Shown in pieces: positions 20,441-30,714 of a stretch of 33,090 nt of DNA. The DNA comes from Chara braunii (lineage: Eukaryota; Streptophyta; Charophyceae; Charales; Characeae), in assembly GCA_003427395.1 (NCBI GenBank), contig BFEA01000073.1:2999487-3032576 (forward strand), in the 5' to 3' direction. A model generated the notes under the pieces. It saw only the letters and a list, made by a program, of their open reading frames with translations, did no database searches and was not told the origin of the DNA. The stretch's first letter is position 1, and every line of letters starts with the position of its first letter. A program made the translations under genes and the position numbers.

Positions 20441-21689
20441 ATTGAGAGAGAAGAACTGGAGGGCAGGATAAATGAAGGCAGACAAAGGACGAGGACTGTT
20501 AGGACGGTCATAAGGAATGAATATTGGGGAATGTGAAAGTTGAGGATTGAAGGTGGGCCGACGGGTCAGCCTTGGAAGATGGCTATTGAAAAAGCGACCG
20601 CCAGATCGGTCACAAAGGGTGACCTTGGTGAAGAGAGGCTGTCGGACCAGCCATGAGAATCAGTCTTGAGAAAGAACTGGAAATTTGGTTGAGCTTTTGC
20701 CTGAGAATTAGATATTGCATTGCATAATCAAGGGACCCTAGACAATTTGAAGAAAGGTTGTCGGGCTGACCATGGAAATTGCAAGAGATTGAGTTTTCCT
20801 TCCTTTCTAGTCTCAGGTCTCAGCACGAGGGGGATCATGATGCATGCACCACGACTCCAGGACCTCTACCCCATAGGGAAATGTCCAAGTGCGACCTACC
20901 CCTCCTAAATAGGGCACCAGGTTAAAGGATCGAGGTATCAATACGATACTCGACATCCGGAACCAGCTCCAACAATGAGCTTTAGCCGGAGGGTTCGAAT
21001 TGCGCCTCGCGTTGAGTTCCTAAAAAATCCAGGGCGCCGATATGAGCCGAAAGTTTGCTCTTTTAGTCTCAATGACCCTCTTTAACCACACGCCACGCCG
21101 TTCAGGGGTGGCCTGGCCGTTTGGGATGGACCTAGGCTGCTCGCGCTAAGTCAAGAAGCACTGTCCTCAGGGGAGCTCGGGGCGAGGTACCGGGTGGAGT
21201 CCGCCACCACCACAGGGCATTGACACCGCCCTGTCGGAGCATTACAACCGTTCTGGGGACTAATCGCGAGGTCTTTGTAATTGCACTCGCAAACTGATAG
21301 AGAGCCACAACTCTCTTGAGAAGGAAGAGGCCGGATCCACAAAATTCACCACTTGGGAGGAACGATTCGCGAGGGATCCACTTTCGGCATGATGCGGTCC
21401 TGGGAGGCATGGATTGGACCTGCCTAACAGATGCGAAGAGGTACCTCAATGATGATGTCCATCTCCAAAGAAGTGGCCGTCGGACTAGAGTAGAGGATGG
21501 GGTGAGTTATCAGCAGGGGAAGGACTGATCACCCTTCCTTTTAGGGGCTGATGGGCTGGCATCCGTCTACTTAGCTGGCCGGCAAGGTCTGCGTACCTCC
21601 ATGTCAGAATCTGTGGCGCGATGAAGACATTGCAATTGAGTGGGGGGAAGGTGTGCCATCTACCTAAGGACAAAGCGTGCGAAAGGAAC
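20441..21689. other. Non-coding stretch, no gene recognised
   Basis: Frames are short and lack recognisable domains. An imperfect hairpin is at 20931-20952 (CGAGGTATC, loop, GATACTCG), bracketed by GGAT and ATCC. GGGTTCGAATT near 21000 resembles a tRNA B box, but no tRNA can be folded around it. The sequence GTGGCGCGATGAAGACATTGC near 21612 has a relative near 22862. Confidence 0.55.
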
Positions 21690-22260
21690 AACAGGCATAT
21701 GTATGTGTAAATGACTGAGTCAGGCCTGAGAAAAGTCTGGCAAGATGCCCGTGAGAAATGTATGTGTAAATGACTGAGTCAGGCCTGAGAAAAGTCTGGC
21801 AAGATGGTCGTGAGAAATGCATGTGTAAATGACTGAGCCAGGCCCAAGAAAAGTCTGGCAAGATGCCCGTGAGAAATGTATGTATAAATGACTAAGTTAG
21901 GTCTGAGAAAGGCTTGGCAAAATAACCAGAAGAGAAAGACATGTGTAATTGACTTTGCGTGTGCTTGAGAAAGGCCTGGCAAGATGTCAAGAAGAGAAAG
22001 GCATGTGTAATTGACTTTGCGTGGGCATAAGAAAGGTCTGGCAAGATGTCAAGAAGAAAAATGTATGGAAAACTAACTTTGCTTGAGTTGAAAGAGACCT
22101 GGCAAGATGGCTAAAAGAGAAGTGCATGAAAATTTGGTTGAGCTTGAGAAAGGACTAACAAGGAAAGGATGCATATGAGATTGATTGAGCTTAGGATGAC
22201 CAGAGAAGAAATGCATACGAAAAGGGGTTGAGCCTCGGCATTAAGGAAGGTCTGGCAGAG
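21690..22260. repeat. 59-62 bp tandem repeat, about nine decaying copies
   Basis: The unit contains ATGTATGTGTAAATGACTGAG and GAGAAAAGTCTGGCAAGATG. The string ATGACTGAG or its variant occurs at about 21711, 21770, 21829 and 21888, a 59-bp period. Later units drift: TGACTTTGCGTG, then increasingly degenerate, to about 22260. Conservation falls from left to right. Confidence 0.85.
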
Positions 22261-22512
22261 AAAAGATGTATGAGAAAAGGGATAGAGCTAGGATTTGAGA
22301 AAGGCATGGCAAAATTACTAGAAAATAATATCGAGAAAAGGATGGCAGGAGGCATGGATTGCACGGGCCGAAGAGCCGATTAAAAGGAAGGCACTGAGGA
22401 TGACAGAAGTCAGAAAAGGGATTGGTCGACATGGGATGGAGAGCGAAACATTCGAAGGCATTTTGGAATAACTAGGCTCGAAGGAAGAGCATGGATTGCA
22501 AAATGAGGCGAG

Positions 22513-22686
22513 GAAAGAGCTTGATGTTCTAAGAGTGATCAATGAGCTTGATGTCCTAAGAGTGATGAATGAGTTTGATGTCCTAAGAGTGATGAATGAA
22601 ACGAAAAGCTTGACGCAGTTCGGGTGATGAATGAGACAAAAGAAGGGTTTGATGTTCTAAGAGTGATGAATGAGAAGAGAGAAGTC
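22513..22686. repeat. 27-bp tandem repeat, three good and two decayed copies
   Basis: TTGATGTYCTAAGAGTGATSAATGAG-type units have TTGATG at 22521, 22548 and 22575 (27-bp period), with weaker copies at 22610 and 22649. The period is a multiple of three, so the plus strand would encode repeated ELDVLRVMN, but no surrounding gene supports this. Confidence 0.8.
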
Positions 22687-23499
22687 TGAAGGAGGTGCTT
22701 GACCCTCCACACATCCCTCCCCGCCCAAGGAGCGGAGACTAAAAGAGACCCTAAAAAAGGAACAAGAAAAGACAAAGAGGATCCTGACAAACTAACTAAC
22801 CATCACAACCCACCCCTTCTCCTTCATAGATCTCTCTACACCCTCCTACTAACAGAAGAGTGGTGCGCGATGAGGACATCGCGAATGAGTGGGAAGAATG
22901 TATTGGGACCGGTGAGTTCCGAATAACATTCCATCACTCAAGAGCCTGTATATAGTCAAACTGCGCACGACAGAGAAATCCGGAGTAAGGAGGCAAGAGA
23001 GAGAAAAGACAAGGGACTAGGCCGCAGGAGGGAGTGATGCCCTAGGTTGAGAATCGCAGGGGGAAAGAATCGGCGATGGCAAGCGAGTGAGCGCGAGGAC
23101 ATGGGCGCATTGAACATAGCATGAGGTCAGGGAGGACCGATGAAATTCAGTATAACTAAGGCCAAGGGGCTGTCAACTTGCAAAATGTGGTGCGGTGAAC
23201 AACGAGAGAATAGGGCAGCCGGGAGGTGGACGGCCCTGGCGGCCGTGGGATGCTAGAAAACAAAGGCCAACGTAGGAGCTGCCCATGGCAATAAGCGGGA
23301 ACCTCGGATTGGAGGCCCCGCTGCTAGAGAAACCGGCGCGCGCGAGGCCCGAGAAAGACGAGGAAAAGGGGTCGCCATGGGGCGGTAGACGCCCAAAGAA
23401 CAGGGGACAATTTTGGAAAAGGCACCCGGGGCCACGTCGGACTAAGTAAAAATAATAGTATATGGGACAAAATATGTCGAGGACCACCGGCGGGACCAA
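22687..23499. other. Non-coding stretch, no gene recognised
   Basis: No recognisable protein is seen. A perfect short hairpin GCGATG-AGGA-CATCGC is at 22867-22882, and ACGGCC-CTGGC-GGCCGT is near 23229-23245. GC content rises towards 23500. Confidence 0.55.
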
Positions 23500-24245
23500 G
23501 TGTCGGGGACCGCTGACGGGACAAGGTATCGGGGACCACTGACCCGGCAAATACCGGCGGGACCACCGGCGGAACAAGTACCAGCAGGACCACCGGCAGG
23601 ACAAGTACCGGCGGGACCACTAGCGAAAAATTGTCGGGGACTAGCGTGGGACAAATGGCGGGGACATAAGAATGCCTCGACAAAGGATTATGAAGCGGCG
23701 TGAGGGAAAATAATTAAAGCGAGAAGCACTATCAAGATCAAAATCTTGACGGCCGATAATATTAGCACCACTAGTGCAAACACTAGTGGGAGCAAGTGAG
23801 GAGGCCAAAAGAAAAAGAAAAAGTAAAGAAACATGTAGAGGGAGGCATGGGAGCAATCCGAAAAATCTCGGATTGGCCTCCCCCAAGAAAATGGAGTCTA
23901 AAGATACTCCATATGAAAAATATGCCTCCGAGAGAAAATTGGAGTATGGGGGTCCACCGTTTGAAAGAAATAGAGGCAAACAAAGGCTATCGTGGGCATG
24001 AGAAGACTACAGTTGCAGTCCGAGAAATAACGGACTGCCCTAAGAGGAAAAACCTAGAAAATTACATTAACGGCTAGTTGACACTTGACATGTAAATAAA
24101 GAAAGAAAAAGAAAAAGAAAAGGGAGGGAGAGTAAGACAAAAGGAGTGAGAAGGAGTGAATGAGTTGGCCGTCCGTAGGGACTGCCACAAGTCGGGACTG
24201 ACAGGTCCCTACTGTTCCCTACTATCCAGAAATGGAGGGAAAAAA
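23500..24245. repeat. First copy of a diverged ~1.39-kb direct repeat
   Basis: Landmarks recur in order about 1383-1407 bp downstream: TGGCGGGGAC at 23657 and 25040, AGCACCACTAGT at 23764 and 25147, GCTAGTTGAC at 24073 versus GCTAATTGAC at 25470, and GGGACTGACAGGTCCC near 24194 versus 25601. The left end overlaps a GC-rich ~30-bp internal repetition (ACCGGCGGGACCA-type) at about 23480-23640. Confidence 0.75.
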
Positions 24246-24413
24246 AAAAGAAAAAAAGACAAAAGGGTACTAACAGCAGAAAACGGCCACTTGGAGAGAT
24301 GCATCCGTGACCAGATACATCCTGGAATGTGGCGGTGACAAAGGATCTTGATTTTCTCTTGATTTCGCAGAAAAAAACAAGAAAACGCGAGGCCCCATGC
24401 AACCAAAGTACAA

Positions 24414-24740
24414 CGGATTACATGGGGGAGGAGAAACACATGTTTTATGTCCGTTCGAAACCAATATTGAGCCCGGATACACTTGAAAGATGACCGTTTG
24501 TTTTTCTTTCAATAAAGGGCTAGTTGTGGGGCATTGGGGCTAGGGAATTGACCCCTGCTGCAGTTACGGACTGTATGGGGAAGGAGGAACACATGTTTTA
24601 GGTGTATCCGGAGCCAATATTGAGCCCTCATACACTTGAAAATTGAACGCTTCATTTTCTTTCAGTTTGAGGCAAGTTGTGGGGCTGTGAGACTAGAAGA
24701 TGAGCACCATTGCAGTCCGAGAAATAACGGATTGCATGGG
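24414..24740. repeat. ~153-161 bp repeat, two full copies and a partial third
   Basis: CGGATTACATGGGG (about 24414), CGGACTGTATGGGG (about 24567) and CGGATTGCATGGGG (about 24728) mark unit starts. The first two units share AACACATGTTTTA, CCAATATTGAGCCC, ACACTTGAAA, a T-rich stretch ending TTTCTTTCA, and AGTTGTGGGGC. It lies inside the ~1.39-kb repeat. Confidence 0.8.
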
Positions 24741-24884
24741 GATGCATAGGCCAAGGGAAAATGAGCCGCGACATGCCAAAAAAGACTAGAAAACGACGCC
24801 GTGAGCATAGGGGAGTGTGACAGTAAATAGTATCCGCGAGATGAGGATCTCGCGGCCGAAAATAATCGGCACGCTTAAGAAACA

Positions 24885-25650
24885 TGGGGAGGACGAATTG
24901 GGATTGATGGGAACAACAAGGTGCCAAATAAAAATGGAACGTCAACCGGGGCGATGTCGGGGACTAAAAGGGTCCACAACGGGACTTTGCCGGTGGCACC
25001 GCTGACGGGACAAGAAAGCGAAACTAGTACAAAGAAAAGTGGCGGGGACTTCAGATGTCCCAAGGGGACCATGAGCCAACACAAGAAATAATCTCACAAA
25101 GCAAATGGCACCGTCGAGATCGAGGATTTAGACGGTGGAAAATATTAGCACCACTAGTTCAAGCACTAGTGGGGACAAGTGTGAGAGTCATGAGAGAAAA
25201 GAAAATGGACTAATGGTGTTGGGAGGGCTGCCTAGATGTCCCGGACTAGCTAGGCATGAGAAAATAGAGCCACAAGGAGCTCAACATGGGAAAAAAGTTA
25301 TCCAAAAAAAATCGGAGTAAAGGGGGCTCAAAATTGGGACTAACGGAGGCAAAATGAAGCCCCCTAGGAGCATGGGGGTGCTATTATTGCAATCCGAGAC
25401 ATAACGGTCAACCGCTGAATCTGAATGTGGCTATGGATGAGGATCCATGGCCTAAAAAAAGACGCAACAGCTAATTGACAGTTGTCACATCAAAAATAAA
25501 AGAAAAAAGAAAGAAAATGAGAAAAAATGGAGGGAGAATGAGACAAATGAGAAGAAAAGAGTGGAGGAGAATGTGTCGGCCTATTGGGACCTGCACAGTA
25601 GGGACTGGCAGGTCCCAACTGTGACCTCATCCCCCTTAGAATGGGGGAGG
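24885..25650. repeat. Second copy of the diverged ~1.39-kb direct repeat
   Basis: Partner of 23500-24245 with the same landmarks in the same order. The internal hairpins are kept, although their sequences differ between the two copies. No gene is seen in either copy. Confidence 0.75.
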
Positions 25651-26832
25651 GCAATCCGGATTGCAGAGATATGACCCTTGGGGCCATATCTCTACAAAAT
25701 CTGAATTAAAAAGAGAGAAATAAGAAAAAATGCAAAGGGGAGATGACCGTTCTTTTTTTATGGACCATGAATCTGAAATCATATCTCATGGTGGAGAGGA
25801 ACTAGCCGTTTTTTGTGGGCCAGCTCAAAACGGCCAGCTCCGGAATGAGGTGGCATCCCAAAATGGAAAGAAACAAAAAAGGGAATGAGACAAAAATGTT
25901 CATTTGACCCAAAAAGAAAGCCAGATGCACCAAAAGTTGAAAAATTTAACTTAGGGTTCTAAATTTGAAGCAAGGGCTACTTGGGGGTAGCTCGGAATAT
26001 TGTTGGTCTCAGATCTCAGCCAGATCCAAGACTGAAACTACACCAAGGCATGGGAAAATACCTCAGCCTACCAAAAATGGGGTAGAAACTGAAAAAACCG
26101 AGAAAAAGGTCCACTAGGTTTCTTTCTCTCAAGTAAGGTTGCCCCTTGGGCATTAGGACCCAAGGGGGCAACATTTTGGAAATGAAAAAGAGGCTGAAGG
26201 ATACCAAGAGGCAATCCGAGTTGGTACCAGTCACTCGGACTGCATGTACTTGACCAAAATAAGGCCCGGGTACCCCCGGGGAGGCCTAGTGGTGAAATTT
26301 TGCCTTAGGGGTACCTCATCTCAACTCAAGGCACATGGAGAGGGTCATGGGCTGGCCGGACTGCTGGTTTCAACCTACGTAAGCTGGGGATTCAATCCGC
26401 CACACTCGCATTTGGATGAGAAGTGTCCATGCTGCCCAAGTGAGCTCGTAGGAGCACTTTCTCACTTGGAGAGAGGAGAGGGGAACCCCTACCAGTTGGA
26501 GAGCTTAAAGAAGACTGTGAGCTAGGAGAGAAAGCTCTAGAGGTTAGTGGAGGTGAGGCTGACCTAGGGAGGTGATCCGCCATAGCCCCCAGGGTGTGAG
26601 GAAGAGAGAGAAGCCAGAGGGGGTCTTATTGGCCCTCCTAGAGAGGAGGACTCCATAGCCATAGTAGGAGAAGTTTGCCATAGCTTGGGTAAAGTTGAGA
26701 GAGGAAGGAGAGAGGGGCTTGAGGAAGAAGAGAGTCATAGCCAAGGTGGTACTTGGGCAAGAGAGAGGAAGTTTCATGAAGATTGCTTCATCTCCAAGAC
26801 GTAAAGAAGGTGAGTGGAAAGGAGAAGATCCT
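25651..26832. other. Non-coding stretch with hairpins and a possible tRNA-like A box
   Basis: No gene is recognised. The first 600 bp hold several hairpins. AGGCCTAGTGG at about 26282-26292 is close to the RNA polymerase III A-box consensus; the following B-box candidates (GGTTTCAACCT near 26366 and GGATTCAATCC near 26388) are imperfect and far away, so a tRNA-derived SINE is only a possibility. The segment 26450-26830 is G- and A-rich with CATAGCCA-type repeats. Confidence 0.4.
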
Positions 26833-27034
26833 TCTCCTTATCCTTCTCCTTCTTCTTCTTGCTTTTTTTTTTTTTCTTCTTCTTCTTCTTCATCTTCTTC
26901 TTCTTCTTTCCCTCCTCCTTCCCCTTCTTCTTCTTCTTCTTCTTCTTCTTCTTCTTCTTCTTCCCCTTCTTTTTCTCCCTATTCTTCTTCTTCTTTTTAT
27001 TCCTCTTCTCCTTCTTCTTCTTCTTCTTCTCCTA
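26833..27034. repeat. (CTT)n polypyrimidine microsatellite
   Basis: Mostly CTT/TTC triplets with CCT and T-run interruptions, about 200 bp. It closes the purine-rich plus-strand block and is followed directly by satellite B. The long Ser, Leu or Phe reading frames across it are artefacts of the triplet repeat. Confidence 0.95.
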
Positions 27035-28789
27035 GAGACACTAGTCTAGCTCATGCTTTTGACCCACATGATAGTAGGTGATGTTCTGATTCTTCCTTGG
27101 ATGATCTCATGCTTCAATCTTGTGTTTTTCTCTCGTCTAGCTCATGCTTTTCACTCACATAGTGGTAGGTGATATCCCGAGTCTTCCTTGGTTGATCTCA
27201 TGCTTCAATCTTGTGTTTTGATCTGGTGTAACTCATGCTTTTCACTCATATAGTATTAGGTGGTGTCGCGATCCTTCCTTGGTTGATGCCATGCTTTAAT
27301 CTTGTGTTTTTCTCTAGTCTAGCTCATGTTTTTCACTCACATAGTAGCAGGTGATGTCCCGATTCTTCCTTGGTTGATCTCATGCATCAATCTTGTGTTT
27401 TGGTCTAGTAGTCTAACTCATGTTTTTCACTCACATGATAGTAGGTGATGTAACAATTCTCCCTTGGAAAATCTCATGCTTCAATCTTGTGTTTTTCTCT
27501 AGTCTAGCTCATGCTTTTCACTCACACAGTAGTAGATGATGTCTCGAGTCTTCCTTGGTTGATCTCATACTTCAATCTTGTGTTTTGATCTATTGTAACT
27601 CATGTTTTTCACCCACATAGAAGTAGGTGAGGTCCCGATTCTTCCATGGTTGATGTCATGCTTCAATCTTGTGTTTTTCTCTAGTCTAACTCATGATTTT
27701 CACTCACATGATAGAAGGTGATGTTCTGATTCTTCCTTGGATGATCTCACGCTTCAATCTTGTGTTTTGATCTAGTCTAGCTCATGCTTTTCACTCACAT
27801 AGTAAAAGGTGATATCCCGATTCTTCCTTGGTTGATCTCATGGTTCAATCTTGTGTTTTGATCTAATCTAACTCATGCGTTTCACTCACATAATAGTATG
27901 TGATGTCCCGATTCTATCTTGGTTGATGTCATGCTTCAATCTTGTGTTTTGATTTGGTCTTGCTCATGCTTTTCACTCACATAGTAGTAGGTGATGTCTC
28001 AATTCTTCCTTGGTTGGTCTCATGCTTCAATCTTGTGTTCTGATCTAATCTAACTCATGTTTTTCACTCACATGATAGTAGGTGATGTTGATTCTTCCTT
28101 GGATGATCTCATGCTTCGATCTTGTGTTTTTCTCTAGTCTGGCTCGTGCTTTTCACTCACATAGTAGTAGGTGATGTCCCGATTCTTTCTTGGTTGATCT
28201 CATGCTTCAATCTTGTGTTTTGATCTAGTCTAACTCATGCTGGTAGTAGGTGATGTTCCGATTCTTCCTTGGATGATCTCATGCTTCAATCTTGTGTTTT
28301 TCTCTAGTCTAGCTCATGCTTTTCACTCACATAGTATTAGGTGATGTCCCAATTATTCCTTGGTTGATCTCATGCTTTAGTCTTCTGTTTTTCCCTAATC
28401 TAGCTCATGCTTTTCACTCACATGATAGTAGGTGATGTTCCGATTCTTCCTTGGATGATCTCATACTTCAATCTTGTGTTTTTCTCTAGTCTAACTCATG
28501 TTTTTCACTCACATAGTAGTAGGTGATATCCCGATTCTTCCTTGGTTGATCTCATGCTTGAATCTTGTGTTTTGATCTAATCTAACTCATGCTTTTCACG
28601 CACATGATAGTAGGTGATGTCCCGATTCTTCCTTGGCTGGTCTCATGCTGCAATTTCGTGTTTTGATCTAATCTAGCTGATGTTTTTTTACTCACAAAGT
28701 AATAGGTGATGTTCCAATTCATTATTGATTGCTTGTCATGCTCCAATCTTGTGTTTTGATCTTGTCTAGCCCATTTATTACTCACATAG
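27035..28789. repeat. Satellite B (91-bp monomers, ~19 copies)
   Basis: AGGTGATGTCCCGATTC-type motifs recur at 27076, 27167, 27258, 27349, 27443 and 27534, mostly exactly 91 bp apart. The rest of the unit reads TTCCTTGGTTGATCTCATG, CTTCAATCTTGTGTTTTG, and CTCATGCTTTTCACTCACAT. Two monomer types alternate irregularly: one has ACATGATAG with GGATGATCTC, the other ACATAGTAG with GGTTGATCTC. One unit near 28235 has lost about 16 bp. The array merges into satellite A at about 28,690-28,800 without losing register. Confidence 0.95.
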
Positions 28790-30714
28790 TAGTTAGTGTT
28801 GTTTCATTTCACACTTGGTTGCTCTTCCACTCATATGCATGTGCATTCACTAGTTCAACCTTCGTTATTGTCAGGTTCATGTATGTTGTAGTGTTCCGTT
28901 TCACACTTGGTTGCTTTTGCACTCATGTGCATGTGGTTTCACTAGTTCAACCTTCAGTATTGTCAAGTTGATGTGTGTTGTAGTGTTCCGTTTCATACTT
29001 GGTTGTTCCTCCTCTCATGTGCATGTGCTTTCACTAGTTCAATCATCACTTTGTCAACTTCATGTTTGTTGTAGTGTTCCGTTTCACACTTGGTTGCTCT
29101 TCCACTCATGTGCATGTGCTTTCACTAGTTCAATCTTCACTATTGTCAAGTTCATGTGTGTAGTAGTATTCCATTTTCACACTTGGTTGCTCTTTCACTC
29201 ATGTGTATGTGCCTTCATCAGTTCAATCTTCACTATTGTCAAGATCATGTGTGTAGCAGTGTTCCGTTTCACGCTTGGTTGTTTTTTCACTCATGCGCAT
29301 GTGCTTTCATTAGTTCAATCTTCATTGTCAAGTTCATGTGTGTAGTAGTGTTTCATTTCACACATGATTGCTCTTTCACTCATGTGTTTGTGCTTCAACT
29401 AGCTCAATCTTCACTATTGTCAAGTTCATATGTGTAGTAATGTTTTGTTTTCACACTTGGTTGTTTTTTCACTCATGTGCATGAACTTTCACTAGTTCAA
29501 TAATCGCTATTGTTAAGTTCGTGTGTATTGTAGTGTTCTGTTTCACACTTGGTTGCTCCTCCACTCATGTGCATGCGCTTTCACTAGTTCAATCTTTACT
29601 TTGTCAAGTTCATGTGTGTTTTAGTGTTTCGATTCACACTTGGTTGCTCTTCCACTCATGGGCATATGCTTTCACTAGTTCAATCTTCACTATTGTCAAG
29701 TTCATGTGTGTAGTAGCGTTCCGTTTTCACACTTGGTTGCTCTTTCACTCATGTTTATGTTCTTTCATCAGTTCAATCTTCACTATTGTCAAGATCATGT
29801 GTGTAGTAGTATTACGTTTCATACTTGGTTGCTCTTTCACTCATGTGCATGTGCTTTCATTAGTTCAATCTTTCTTGTCATGTTCATGTGTGTAGTAGTG
29901 TTCCGTTTTCACACTTGGTTGCTCTTTCACTCATGTGCATGTGCTTTCACTAGTTCAATCTTCACTTTGTCAAGTTCATGTGTGTTGTAGTGTTTTGTTT
30001 CACACTTGGTTGCTCTTTCACTCATGTGCATGTGCGTTCAACAGTTCAATCTTTACTTTTGTCAAGATGATATGTGTAGTAGTGTTCCGTTTCACACTTG
30101 GTTGCTATTTCACTCATGTGCATGTGCTTTTATTAGTTCAATCTTCATGGTCACGTTCATGTGTGTAGTAGTGTTCCGTTTCACACTTGGGTGCTCTTTC
30201 ACTCATGTGCATGTGCTTTCACTAGTCCAATCTTCACTTTGTCAAGTTCATGTGTGTTGTAGTGTTCCGTTTCACACTTGGTTGCTCTTTCACTCATGTG
30301 CATGTGTTTCATTAGTTCAATCTTCATTATTGTCAAGTTCATATATGTAGTAGTGTTCCGTTTCACACTTGGTTGCTCTCTTAATCATGTGCATGTGCTT
30401 TCATTAGTTCAATCTTCACTATTGTCAAGTTCATATGTGTAGTAGTGTTCCGTTTTCACACTTGGTTGCTCTTTCACTCATGGGCATGTGCTTTCACTAG
30501 TTCAATCTTCATTTCGTGAAGTTCAAGTATATGTGGTGGTGTTCCGTTTAACACTTGGTTGCTCTTCCATTCATGTGCATGTGCTTTCACTAGTTTAACC
30601 TTCACCTTGTCAAGTTCAAGCATGAGGTGGTATTCCGTTTCGCCACTTGGTTGCTCTTCCGCTCATGTGCATGTGCTTTCACTTGTTCAACCTTCACTTT
30701 GTCAAGTTCATGTG
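28790..30714. repeat. Satellite A, right array (~21 copies)
   Basis: These are the same ~91-bp monomers as at 1-3080, in the same orientation. The first monomers carry variants (TCATACTTGGTTGTTCCTCC, CAATCATCACTTTGTCAA, CATGTTTGTTG) found in the same order at about 782-1000 in the left array. The last monomers (about 30495-30714) match 2641-2950. The array ends abruptly at GTTCATGTG, joined to the duplicated segment. Confidence 0.96.

Larger units (their letters stand above)
23733..26280. repeat. Dense array of short inverted repeats (hairpin field)
   Basis: Many short inverted repeats occur here. Examples: TCAAGAT-CAAA-ATCTTGA near 23732-23749; CCACTAGTG-CAAA-CACTAGTGG 23768-23789; CAATCCGA-TCGGATTG 23854-23875; ATGGAGT-ACTCCAT 23891-23912; GCAGTCCG-CGGACTGC 24015-24038; GCAGTCCG-CGGATTGC 24712-24735; CCGCGAGAT-GAGG-ATCTCGCGG 24834-24855; GGCTATGGAT-GAGG-ATCCATGGCC 25429-25452; TTGGGACCTGC-GCAGGTCCCAA 25584-25618; GCAATCCGGATTGC 25651-25664; AGAGATATG-CATATCTCT 25665-25693; TTGCCCCTTGGG-CCCAAGGGGGCAA 26139-26171; GCAATCCGAGT-ACTCGGACTGC 26211-26243. 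Confidence 0.8.

Noticed and set aside
20960-21040. Possible tRNA gene around GGGTTCGAATT
   Set aside because: Only a B-box-like string is present; no acceptor or anticodon stems can be drawn.
23173-23604. Minus-strand frame rich in Pro, Val and Ser
   Set aside because: It arises from the GC-rich ~30-bp repetition and has no recognisable domain.
26695-27081. Poly-Ser, poly-Leu and poly-Phe frames
   Set aside because: All three come from the (CTT)n tract read in three frames.
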